Positions 36,627-43,922 of a stretch of 64,000 nt of DNA are shown piece by piece. The position numbers were made by a program, and so were the translations under genes. Numbering within the stretch: position 1 is the stretch's first letter; the number at the start of each line of letters is the position of its first letter. The notes beneath the pieces are model-generated. The model saw only the letters and a program-made list of their open reading frames with translations, was not told the DNA's origin and did not search any database. The stretch comes from an uncultured Myxococcales bacterium (GTDB lineage Bacteria; Myxococcota_A; UBA9042), in assembly GCA_903842345.1 (NCBI GenBank), contig CAIMLR010000007.1, positions 434,001 through 498,000 of the forward strand. Reading direction: 5' to 3'.

Positions 36627-37643
36627 ATGCACCACTGCGACCCAACCATGGCTGCCTATCTTGCTGACTGGCAAGCCAAACTCAATCTCACCATCCGCTA
36701 CCAGCGCTGGTCGGCGCGCTACACGGACGCGGCGCCGTTTCGCCGCGAAATCGAGCTCTTCGGGCCCGTTCCGGGCACCGCGAGCGAGTGCCGGCTGCCG
36801 TACAAAGACGGCGTCACCGTTGTCGAGCTCGTCCACGGGCGACCCCACACGGGCGAGCCGGTGGAGCTAACGGCCGGTGACGAGGCCTTCGTCGTTGCAT
36901 CCATCGAGGGCCGGCGCGTGCGTCTCGCGTTCGATCTCGAGCGGCTGTTTGAAGTGCCGGGCGAGATCCAACCGGGCCTCATCCTGGAGGCGGTGTTGTC
37001 CGCAGCGCTCCCGAAAGCCGCCGAGTACATTCTGTTCTACGACTGGCAACGCGAGAAAGCCGAGTTCTCAACCTGGATGGTTGCTTCCGTTGACGGCATG
37101 GTCCGCAACTGGAAAAACGCGATCCGTGACAATGAGTACGAAGCCAATCGCCTGACCAGCCAGATCTCCGGCCTCGTGCGCAAGAACGGCGAACTCCGCG
37201 AGCAAATCGTGGCGCTCGAAGCCACCACGCGCCCCGCGCAGGAGCAGAAGGCCACTGAGGAGTTTGCGGCGCTCGTCAAGATGATGCCGGCGCCGGTTGT
37301 CAGTGTGGAAGTCGATTACGGCAAGCTCAGCATCGTGCTGGTGCCGCTGACCCTCGAACATGACAGCACAGACTATGCGATGGGCAGCTACACGCTGACC
37401 ATCACCGCAGACAAAGTGCACATTTGGTCGGACGGCGGCTTCAGCTACCCGCATCCGCACGTCAGCTCCGACGGCGTTCCGTGCTGGGGCAACCTTGGCC
37501 CTGGCATCGGCAAGCTCCTCGGCGAAGGGCAGTACGCGGCGCTCGTTAGCGTCATTCTGGAGTTTCTCCATAGTTACAACGAGCGCGACGCGTACCGCCA
37601 CATCGAGACCTGGGACCCTGACTACAACAGCGACGACGAGTAA
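36627..37643 (+). CDS. E2-like conjugating protein with N-terminal extension
   Basis: The 338-residue protein has an N-terminal mixed domain (residues 1-160), a coiled-coil-like stretch (about 165-210) and a C-terminal segment resembling prokaryotic E2 (UBC-fold) proteins. That segment has strands at about 228-270, then Tyr-Pro-His276-Pro-His278, then Pro-Cys286-Trp-Gly-Asn in a short loop, then a helix (QYAALVSVILEFLHSYN). His-Pro-His followed by an active Cys fits E2-like families found in PRTRC-type and related operons. Cys286 is the candidate thioester residue. GGGAGG precedes the ATG. It sits between the Ubl and JAMM genes. Confidence 0.7.
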   Translation: MHHCDPTMAAYLADWQAKLNLTIRYQRWSARYTDAAPFRREIELFGPVPGTASECRLPYKDGVTVVELVHGRPHTGEPVELTAGDEAFVVASIEGRRVRLAFDLERLFEVPGEIQPGLILEAVLSAALPKAAEYILFYDWQREKAEFSTWMVASVDGMVRNWKNAIRDNEYEANRLTSQISGLVRKNGELREQIVALEATTRPAQEQKATEEFAALVKMMPAPVVSVEVDYGKLSIVLVPLTLEHDSTDYAMGSYTLTITADKVHIWSDGGFSYPHPHVSSDGVPCWGNLGPGIGKLLGEGQYAALVSVILEFLHSYNERDAYRHIETWDPDYNSDDE

Positions 37644-37726
37644 CGTCCCATCGCACCAACCAAACGGCCCTCGGCTGCCCGTGAACGACACGGGTGGCCG
37701 GGGCCGGTCATTCTTGGAGGCACCTC

Positions 37727-38326
37727 ATGAAAGTGAAACAGAATCTCAGGGTCCGCATCGACGCGGACGCCATGGAACGCATCTGGCACTGGACCGACCT
37801 GGCAACCGGGGAGTTCTCGTGCCTCGGTGCGGTCACGGACGACATCGTTGTCGGCGGCGTGCAGCTGTTCGACCAGGTCTGCACTGCAGCCAGCACCGAG
37901 CTCGACCAGGAAGCGCTGGCCAAGTTTCTCGTGACGCACCCGCAGCCGGAACGCGTCCGCGCGTGGATTCACAGCCATGGGCGGCTCGGCGTTTTTTGGA
38001 GCCAACAAGATGAGGCGTGCATCGACGGCCTCGCCAACGACACCTGCCTCATCAGCATCGTGGTCAACAAGAAACGCGAGTGGAAAGCGCGGATCGACGT
38101 GTGGCGGCCATTCCGGCTGACCTTCGACGACCTGCCGCTCGAAATCCGCGTGCCCGATCAGAATCTGCGCGCCGAGTGCGAGCAGCTGTTCAACGCCCAC
38201 GTGGTGGAGATGCAGCCGACGCTTTTGCCGGATTTCGGCGGGTACCGCCGCCAACCGGCCGGGGCACATGTGCTCGCGCTGCCTTGTTGGCCGGACTTCG
38301 ACGACGACCCCGGCGACTGGAGGTGA
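37727..38326 (+). CDS. JAB/JAMM metallopeptidase (deubiquitinase-like)
   Basis: The 199-residue protein carries a complete JAMM signature: Glu29 upstream, then His82-Ser83-His84, seven residues, Ser92 and Asp95 (HSH-x7-S-x2-D). JAMM peptidases use zinc to remove ubiquitin-like tails or modifiers, and in bacterial operons they mature the Ubl by exposing Gly-Gly. GGAGG precedes the ATG by 6 nt. The stop is 3 bp from the E1-like start. Trimming of the Ala-Arg tail of the adjacent Ubl is the simplest predicted substrate. Confidence 0.88.
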   Translation: MKVKQNLRVRIDADAMERIWHWTDLATGEFSCLGAVTDDIVVGGVQLFDQVCTAASTELDQEALAKFLVTHPQPERVRAWIHSHGRLGVFWSQQDEACIDGLANDTCLISIVVNKKREWKARIDVWRPFRLTFDDLPLEIRVPDQNLRAECEQLFNAHVVEMQPTLLPDFGGYRRQPAGAHVLALPCWPDFDDDPGDWR

Positions 38327-38329
38327 CGT

Positions 38330-38962
38330 ATGACACGCATGGACTTTCGCCGACAACTCGACGTCCTCGACGTTTCGCGCCTTAGCCAGATTCCTATCAC
38401 GGTCATCGGCGCGGGCGCAGTGGGCTCGTTCACGACGCTCGCGCTTGCCAAGTCGGGAGCCGAGCGCGTCTGCGTCTTCGACGACGACGTCGTGGAAGCG
38501 CACAACCTCCCGAACCAGTGGTACCGCTTGGCGGACGTGGGGCGGAAAAAGGTTGAGGCGCTCCGCGAGCTCGTGTTCGACATGACCGGCGTCACCATTG
38601 ACGCGCAGCCAGATCGCTCCACGGGAACGCCCGCCACCGAGGTCACGCTCTGTTGTGTGGACTCGATGGATGTGCGCAAGCGCATCTGGCAAGGCCTGAC
38701 GCCTCGGCCCAGCCTCTACGTCGACGCCCGCATGGGTGCCGAAGTCGGCCAGGTGTTTTGCGTCGGGCAGTTCGGCGCGTGGTACGAAGACACGCTGTAC
38801 CCCAGCAGCGAAGCGTACCGGGCGCCGTGCACTGCAAAGGCAACCATGTACTGCGCGTCGGGCCTCGCCGCATTCATCGCGAGCCAGGTCGCAAACTACG
38901 CGAGCGACCGTCCGACCAAACCGGAACTGACGGTGGACTTTCGCAACGCGCTGATGCTGTAG
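38330..38962 (+). CDS. E1-like ThiF/MoeB-family adenylyltransferase
   Basis: The 210-residue protein is a minimal E1/ThiF domain with a GAGAVG nucleotide loop (27-32), FDDD (50-53), an N59-Q63 pair, the K73/K74 region and CCVDS around residue 108-112. Cys167 (PCTAKA) or Cys175 may be the thioester cysteine. It would adenylate the Ubl C-terminus and pass it to the E2-like Cys286. There is no fused E2 domain, unlike Cap2 of type II CBASS. Its ribosome binding site overlaps the end of the JAMM gene, so the two are translationally linked. Confidence 0.88.
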   Translation: MTRMDFRRQLDVLDVSRLSQIPITVIGAGAVGSFTTLALAKSGAERVCVFDDDVVEAHNLPNQWYRLADVGRKKVEALRELVFDMTGVTIDAQPDRSTGTPATEVTLCCVDSMDVRKRIWQGLTPRPSLYVDARMGAEVGQVFCVGQFGAWYEDTLYPSSEAYRAPCTAKATMYCASGLAAFIASQVANYASDRPTKPELTVDFRNALML

Positions 38963-39075
38963 AACCGGCGCCATCCGCGCCAACCGGCGTCGTCATCTCT
39001 CCCGGGTAACCACCTGGTGCGAGGTGACGGCGCCACATTTTCCTTTCGTTTCAATCACGTTGTTCTTTTTACCCC

Positions 39076-39107
39076 GCGCCGCTGGGGAAGCGGCGCATTG
39101 CATTTTT
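39076..39107 (+). terminator. hairpin with short U-run before primase gene
   Basis: GCGCCGCT (39076-39083) and AGCGGCGC (39089-39096) form an 8-bp stem around GGGGA, with TTTTT at 39103-39107. The T-run starts six bases after the stem, so termination may be weak or act as attenuation between the Ubl cassette and the primase gene. Confidence 0.5.
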
Positions 39108-39120
39108 GGAGTATTCAACC

Positions 39121-40191
39121 ATGGAATGGGTCAACTTTCGCGAAATCCGCGCGCGCGTCTCCATTGGCGACGTGCTCACGCTGTACTATGGGATCGACAA
39201 CCTGAAGGTCAGCGGTAAGGTCGCCACCGGTCCGTGCCCCGTGCACGGCGGCGACAACCCGCGCGGCTTCCACGTCGATTTCGACAAGAACCTCTGGCAC
39301 TGCTTTACGGGCTGCAAGAAGGGAGGGAACCAACTCGACCTTGTCGCAGCCAAGGACCAGGTCACCGTCCGGGAAGCGGCGCTTCGCCTGAAGCGTTTCT
39401 TTCTCGACAACGACCCTGCACCTGCCGTTGCTGCCGTCGATCCCACGCCACTGCCTCCGAGTGGTGTCCGGGTGCCGGCCACGCCACGCAAGGAGCGCGA
39501 CAAGCCTGCTAACCCGCCGCTTGAGCTCACGCTGCAGCTGCTACCGGACCACCCGCACATCGTGGAAGACCGCAAGCTCACCGCTAAGACCGCGGCGCAC
39601 TTCGGCATCGGCTACTGCAGCCGTGGCATTCTGGCCGGGTGCATCGGCATCCCGATTCATGATGAACATGGCCAGCTCGTCGCCTACGCCGGCCGTCGCC
39701 TGAAATTCTCCGACGCCGAGGACCTGGGCAAGTACCGTTTCCCGAAAGGCTTCCATAAGGACCGCCTGCTGTACAACCTGCACCGGGCCTTGCCGGAGGC
39801 GGACGGAGAGTTTGGCCTGGTTATCGTCGAAGGTTTTTTTTCCGCGATGTTCCTGCACCAAGTGGGCGTCCGCTCCGTCGTCGCCGTTATGGGTAGCGAG
39901 CTTTCCGACCATCAAGCGGCGCTCGCGGCCCGGTCGCGTCACGTCACCGTACTTTTCGATGGGGACCCGGCGGGATCGGTCGGCGCACTCAAGGCTGCAG
40001 AGAAGCTGGCGCCGCTGACCCATGTGCACGTGGTCCTCTTGCCTCCCGACACGGAGCCTGAGGACTGCGCGCCACAGCTCCTGCACTGGCTGCTCACCGG
40101 CGCCCGGCAGCAGAACCTCAGTTCGCTCGCGATCCTGACCGAGCCGCTCTCGACGCTACGGGCGGCGGCGGTGCCCGATATCGTTCACTAA
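39121..40191 (+). CDS. CHC2-zinc-finger/TOPRIM DNA primase-like protein
   Basis: The 356-residue protein has a primase-type zinc finger (Cys39-x2-His42, then Cys61 and Cys65) followed by a linker and a TOPRIM domain with VIVEGFFSA (about 234) and VLFDGDPAG (about 278). This is the DnaG/CHC2 arrangement. It lacks a separate helicase-binding domain. The ATG at 39121 is preferred over a TTG 15 nt upstream. Element-borne primases prime transferred or replicating single-stranded DNA, which fits the neighbouring replication-relaxation gene. Confidence 0.85.
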   Translation: MEWVNFREIRARVSIGDVLTLYYGIDNLKVSGKVATGPCPVHGGDNPRGFHVDFDKNLWHCFTGCKKGGNQLDLVAAKDQVTVREAALRLKRFFLDNDPAPAVAAVDPTPLPPSGVRVPATPRKERDKPANPPLELTLQLLPDHPHIVEDRKLTAKTAAHFGIGYCSRGILAGCIGIPIHDEHGQLVAYAGRRLKFSDAEDLGKYRFPKGFHKDRLLYNLHRALPEADGEFGLVIVEGFFSAMFLHQVGVRSVVAVMGSELSDHQAALAARSRHVTVLFDGDPAGSVGALKAAEKLAPLTHVHVVLLPPDTEPEDCAPQLLHWLLTGARQQNLSSLAILTEPLSTLRAAAVPDIVH

Positions 40192-40220
40192 AACCAACCG
40201 CCACTCCAAGGAGACAACCT

Positions 40221-40451
40221 ATGTCACTTATCGCACCGCTCACCAGCGACGGCACCGTGCCGTGCGCAAGCTGCAACACGCCCTGGTCAATTCCACTGCT
40301 CGCGAAGTTCCGCGCCGCCCACCGGCTCCGCGCGGAAGGGTTCGCGTACATCGACTTCGGCGACGCGCTGCTCATCAACTATTGTCCGCACTGCGACCAG
40401 CCTGCCGCCAACCGGGAGGTGCCCTCATGGGCGGAACCGCTGCTGAACTGA
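40221..40451 (+). CDS. small zinc-ribbon protein
   Basis: The 76-residue product has two CxxC knuckles (CASC near residue 13 and CPHC near residue 58) separated by a helix and strands, typical of a zinc ribbon. It overlaps the following metallopeptidase gene by 25 bp and lies 29 bp after the primase gene. AAGGAG precedes its ATG. Partner and role are unknown. Confidence 0.6.
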   Translation: MSLIAPLTSDGTVPCASCNTPWSIPLLAKFRAAHRLRAEGFAYIDFGDALLINYCPHCDQPAANREVPSWAEPLLN

Positions 40452-41110
40452 CGATCGCGCTTTCGAACGTTTGGGCGGCGGTGCAGCGCAATCACCCGGA
40501 AGTTCCCAACGTTGTTCTGCTTGCGGCTCCCAACCCGCACGGCAACCGCAACGTCCTCGGGCACTTCGCTGCGCTGCGCTGGTCCAGCAAACCAGGCGAC
40601 GGCGGCAATCTCATCCACGAGGTTGTCGTCGTCGCCGAACATCTCAACCGTTCTGCCGAAGACATCGTCGCCACTTTGCTGCACGAAGCGGCCCACGCGC
40701 TGAACTTCGCGCGCGGCATCCACGACTGCAGCAAGTCGCAGTACCACAACCGGAAGTTCGAATCGGCCGCGCAAGAACTCGGCCTCTCTGTCACGCAAGT
40801 GCCGCACTACGGCTTCGCCTACACGGAGATGCCGGCGGAAACTGCTCAGCGTTACACCACCGAGACGGAAGAACTCCGCCAGGTGCTCATGCACCGCCGT
40901 CCGATGGTGAGCACTGCCAAGCCGACGTCGACCGGAGCAGGGGACAGCGACGACAGCTTACCCGATGGTACCGAACCGCCAGACAAGGGCGGCCGGTACA
41001 AGAAGGCGTCGTGCAAGTGCCCGTTCAACATCCGCGTGGCGCGCGCGACGCTGGCCGCGACAACTATCCAGTGCACCACCTGCGGCGAGCCGTTCCAGCT
41101 TGCCGCATGA
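40427..41110 (+). CDS. SprT-like zinc metallopeptidase
   Basis: The 227-residue protein has the HEAAH zinc-binding motif at residues 86-90 (TLLHEAAHALNFARG), a downstream YHNRKFESAAQELGL segment, and a C-terminal zinc ribbon (CKCPFNIR and CTTCGEPF). SprT/Spartan proteins act on DNA-linked proteins in their best-known forms, and similar proteins are common in mobile elements. GGAGGT precedes the ATG inside the upstream zinc-ribbon gene. A strong terminator follows at 41119-41162. Confidence 0.8.
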   Translation: MGGTAAELTIALSNVWAAVQRNHPEVPNVVLLAAPNPHGNRNVLGHFAALRWSSKPGDGGNLIHEVVVVAEHLNRSAEDIVATLLHEAAHALNFARGIHDCSKSQYHNRKFESAAQELGLSVTQVPHYGFAYTEMPAETAQRYTTETEELRQVLMHRRPMVSTAKPTSTGAGDSDDSLPDGTEPPDKGGRYKKASCKCPFNIRVARATLAATTIQCTTCGEPFQLAA

Positions 41111-41118
41111 CCCAACAG

Positions 41119-41162
41119 CCGCTCCGTGCTCCATCGAACGATGGGGTGCGGGGCGGTTTTTT
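41119..41162 (+). terminator. strong intrinsic terminator
   Basis: An 18-bp stem (41119-41136 pairing with 41139-41156, including several G-U pairs) with an AA loop is followed directly by TTTTTT. It ends the plus-strand transfer/Ubl transcript after the SprT-like gene. Confidence 0.88.
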
Positions 41163-41190
41163 CAGTTGCGGATTCCATAGGACGGAAGGT

Positions 41191-41412
41191 CTAGAGCTTC
41201 GCCGCGACCCGTCGATTGGCGTTGTCCGTACCCCAGTCGTGTTCCGGATCCGGGATGAACGTTGACGCCAAGACGGCGGACTCTCCCAAGTCCACGATTA
41301 CGGTCAGCCAACCGCCCGGAACCTTGAGACGCTTCAACTTGGTATCCTGGATTGGGCCTTCTCTGACGGACTGCCATTCGTCGGGGCGGATGTACTGGTC
41401 TACCATCTTCAC
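41191..41412 (-). CDS. hypothetical protein, 73 aa
   Basis: The short product starts at an ATG with GGAAG upstream. It has an acidic N-terminal region and a strand-rich middle (KVPGGWLTVIVDLG, SAVLASTFIP) and no cysteines. It lies just beyond the terminator, convergent with the SprT-like gene. It looks like a real gene from composition, but no family is recognised. Confidence 0.4.
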   Translation of the reverse strand: MKMVDQYIRPDEWQSVREGPIQDTKLKRLKVPGGWLTVIVDLGESAVLASTFIPDPEHDWGTDNANRRVAAKL

Positions 41413-41451
41413 TTCCAGCGCCGCAGTCGAGGCGGCTTTTGTTCGGCTGAT

Positions 41452-41700
41452 TCAATCGCTCTCGAGCTGGTCGAGCAGATCCGCGTGATGCACGGTGAAG
41501 CAGGCCAGGCAAATTCCTGTGCTGCGCGGCAGCTGCTGTCCGGCCAACTCACACGCCGCCGAATCGCAGTGGCGCCTGCAGTCTCGCGTGGCCGCGTCAG
41601 CATGCACGCAGCCATAGACTTCCCGACAGTATTGGCAGTCTCGCCGCGCAACGACCTCGGGGCGGGGTGCGCGTGGCATTGACGTTGCATCGTTCATCAT
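41452..41700 (-). CDS. small Cys-rich putative zinc-binding protein
   Basis: Starting at the paired ATGs at 41700/41697, the 82-residue product has CQYC, YGC, DCRRHC, SAAC and ICLAC, a dense Cys/His pattern suggesting two zinc knuckles. It is divergent from the CD-NTase gene. The start is uncertain because no clear ribosome binding site is seen. Confidence 0.45.
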   Translation of the reverse strand: MMNDATSMPRAPRPEVVARRDCQYCREVYGCVHADAATRDCRRHCDSAACELAGQQLPRSTGICLACFTVHHADLLDQLESD

Positions 41701-41941
41701 GGTTGTCACGCGGGGCGCTGTCGGCGGGAAGCCGGTCATGTCCGCAAGTCTCCGTTTGTGTGGCGGGATCGTCAATGCCGTTCCCGCCGCGGAACTGTGC
41801 CAAGTTGGTGTCATTTCTGGACTTGTGCTGCCTCGGATGTCGAACCCACCGGACATGCCCGCGACGATTTCAACTACGCTCGACCTTGACAAGCGGCCGG
41901 CGCATCTTTTCTTTGCCGGTCGACTTTGGGGGAGAGGAGTG

Positions 41942-42874
41942 ATGGCACGGGACTGGCACGAGGATTTCAAACGCTGGGCAAAGCCGCCGAGCGAAACGGA
42001 AGAGCAGAAGGCGAGCAACGCGGCGTCCATGATCAACGACGCCATTCGCGCGAGTCCAGCCTTGGCGCGTCGCGGAGTCAGCGTGTACGCGACCGGCTCC
42101 TACCGCAACAACACCAACGTCCGGCTCGGCAGTGACATTGACGTTGCAATCGTCCTCAACGATGGCATGTTCTTCGACCTGCCGATCGGCCTGACCGCCG
42201 CACAGGTTGGCATCACGGTGCCGCTCGACTACGGGCTGGCCGACTTTCGCTCTGATGTTGCCCTCGCACTGACGGCCAAGTTCGGGCACGGGGGCGTCAA
42301 GCCAGGCAAAAAGACCTTCAACATCACAGCCAACAGCTACCGCTTGGAGGCCGACGCGACCGTGTTCTTGCAATACCGTCGCTACACGGGCGCTAAGACC
42401 GCCGCCGGCGGCTGGCACTACGAGCAAGGCGTCGAGTTGCGTCCGGCTGACAACCCCAACGCGCGCGTCATCAACTGGCACGACGACCACTACGCCCATG
42501 GCATTGTACGTAACGACGCGACTGGGCGACGCTTCAAGCGCGTGACCCGCATTCTCAAACGCCTGCGCGACGAAATGAGCGAGTCCGGGCGAGCCGAAGC
42601 TCAGCGAGCGGCGAAGCCGATGAACTCCTTCCTCATCGAGTGTCTGGTGTTCAACGCGAGCGACGCGTGTTTTGGTCGGGTCCAAGGCAGCTACTACGAA
42701 GACGTCCGAGCCGTCATCGGGGAGTTGTGGCAAAAAACAGAGGATGACGTCGTGTGCACCTTCGACGAAGTGAATCGCAAAAAGAAGCTGTTCGGCCCTG
42801 GGCAGGACTGGACCCAGCAGCAGGCCAACAAATTCTTGTATGAGGCGTGGCTCCATGCCGGGTACGGCCGCTAA
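41942..42874 (+). CDS. CD-NTase (CBASS cyclic oligonucleotide synthase)
   Basis: The 310-residue enzyme has the DncV/cGAS-like nucleotidyltransferase signature: Gly52-Ser53 followed by Asp65-Ile-Asp67 (GSYRNN, then LGSDIDVAIV) and a third acid at Asp138 in EADATVFL. The helical C-terminal half includes VNWHDDHYAHG-like and RFKRVTRILKRLRDEM segments. It should make a cyclic nucleotide upon phage infection. GGGGGAGAGGAG before the ATG at 41942 decides the start. The effector gene overlaps its end by 20 bp. The C-terminus ends Gly-Tyr-Gly-Arg. Confidence 0.9.
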   Translation: MARDWHEDFKRWAKPPSETEEQKASNAASMINDAIRASPALARRGVSVYATGSYRNNTNVRLGSDIDVAIVLNDGMFFDLPIGLTAAQVGITVPLDYGLADFRSDVALALTAKFGHGGVKPGKKTFNITANSYRLEADATVFLQYRRYTGAKTAAGGWHYEQGVELRPADNPNARVINWHDDHYAHGIVRNDATGRRFKRVTRILKRLRDEMSESGRAEAQRAAKPMNSFLIECLVFNASDACFGRVQGSYYEDVRAVIGELWQKTEDDVVCTFDEVNRKKKLFGPGQDWTQQQANKFLYEAWLHAGYGR

Positions 42875-43466
42875 GATCTTGAACGCACTGGCTAACGCAA
42901 CGTTCACTGACTGGGTCACGGTCGTCAGCGGCGCGGTTACGATCTTCGTTTTTCTCCGTGCTGGCTTCGAGCGCTTCGCCTGGCGATGGCCCGGTGTCCG
43001 GCGACTGGTCAGCCAGCCCGACCTCGGCGGTACGTGGCACGGGCACTTGCGTCCGAGGGCGAGGAACCTGCACGCCGGTTCAGCGCTGTCGTCCATCGAG
43101 GTCACCTTCATCGTGCATCAAACGCACGGCCAGATTTCGCTGACCATGACATCGGCCGAATCGCGCTCGGTGACCGTCGTTGCGTCGCTGGCGCAAGATG
43201 CACCGGGCGAGTGGGCCGTCATCGCGGCGTACCGGAGCGAACCCAACCTCGAAGTGCGCGAGAACAGCCCGATACACTTCGGCTGCTTCAGGCTGCGTGT
43301 CATCAACGCTTCGACGCCGCGCTTGGCTGGCCATTACTGGACCGACAGGGCGACGTCCGGCGAGATTGACGTCGCGCTCCTGACCCGGCAGCCCGTCAAC
43401 GATTTCAGTTCGGCATGTCAGTTGGCGCACGCGCGAGACCCAAGGGGCGCCAACGTTGAAACCTGA
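42855..43466 (+). CDS. Cap15-like membrane beta-barrel CBASS effector
   Basis: The product (203 residues from the ATG at 42855; 42840 is an alternative) has one clear N-terminal hydrophobic segment (about 15-34) and possibly a second weak one. It is followed by a beta-rich domain starting DLGGTWHGHL and continuing with regular strands. Cap15 effectors (TM segments plus a beta-barrel opening with GxWxG) bind a cyclic nucleotide and disrupt the inner membrane. Overlap with the CD-NTase gene makes a two-gene CBASS. No E1/E2-type Cap2 or JAB-type Cap3 is adjacent. Confidence 0.78.
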   Translation: MPGTAAKILNALANATFTDWVTVVSGAVTIFVFLRAGFERFAWRWPGVRRLVSQPDLGGTWHGHLRPRARNLHAGSALSSIEVTFIVHQTHGQISLTMTSAESRSVTVVASLAQDAPGEWAVIAAYRSEPNLEVRENSPIHFGCFRLRVINASTPRLAGHYWTDRATSGEIDVALLTRQPVNDFSSACQLAHARDPRGANVET

Positions 43467-43486
43467 GCGCCCGGCGGTTTCCGAGC

Positions 43487-43702
43487 TCAGCTGGCGATGG
43501 ACCACCACGCGAATTTGTTCTCGTCCGTGACCCGCGTGATGAGGCCTTTCTCGAGCAGGCGCGTCAGCGCGTTGCTGATGTTGGCCTTGGTCCACTTTCG
43601 GTCGCCTTCTTCGTAGATGTCGTTGACCTGCATCTCGTAGTCTGGGTGGGCTCGCAGTAACTTCAGGATAAATTCCGCGGCAGTGCCCTTCGTCTTCGGC
43701 AT
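43487..43702 (-). CDS. small winged-helix DNA-binding protein
   Basis: The 71-residue protein has a KGTAAEFILKLLRAHP helix, then a turn (EMQVNDIYEEGDRKWTKANISNALTRLLEKGLI) and a wing (TRVTDENKFAWWSI), the typical layout of a winged helix. It is convergent with the Cap15-like gene and may regulate the adjacent defence genes. The start at 43702 is the only good Met. Confidence 0.65.
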   Translation of the reverse strand: MPKTKGTAAEFILKLLRAHPDYEMQVNDIYEEGDRKWTKANISNALTRLLEKGLITRVTDENKFAWWSIAS

Positions 43703-43922
43703 GGTATCTTCCGTCTGGGTTGTGGGTTGCTGGACACGCTTGGGGGCGCGCTTGGAGCCGCTTGGGGGCGGGCAGTCAAAGGTATCGCAAGGAAATTGAT
43801 CGGCGTCAAGGTGCAAATCGTGTCCGACTGAACGATTCGCAGGTCGTAATCTGCGAAGAGCAAGTTGCAAAACCGTCAGCAAGTTCAACGTTCACGCCCT
43901 CCGCAAGAGCGCGCGCCAATTC

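Noticed and set aside
36337-38962. Cap2/Cap3 of a type II CBASS
   Set aside because: The E1-like protein lacks a fused E2 domain, a separate Ubl is present, and the CD-NTase gene is about 3 kb away beyond a terminator and two reversed genes.
37622-38983. 453-codon minus-strand frame opposite the JAMM and E1-like genes
   Set aside because: The plus-strand products carry complete JAMM and ThiF motifs with proper ribosome binding sites. The minus frame has none.
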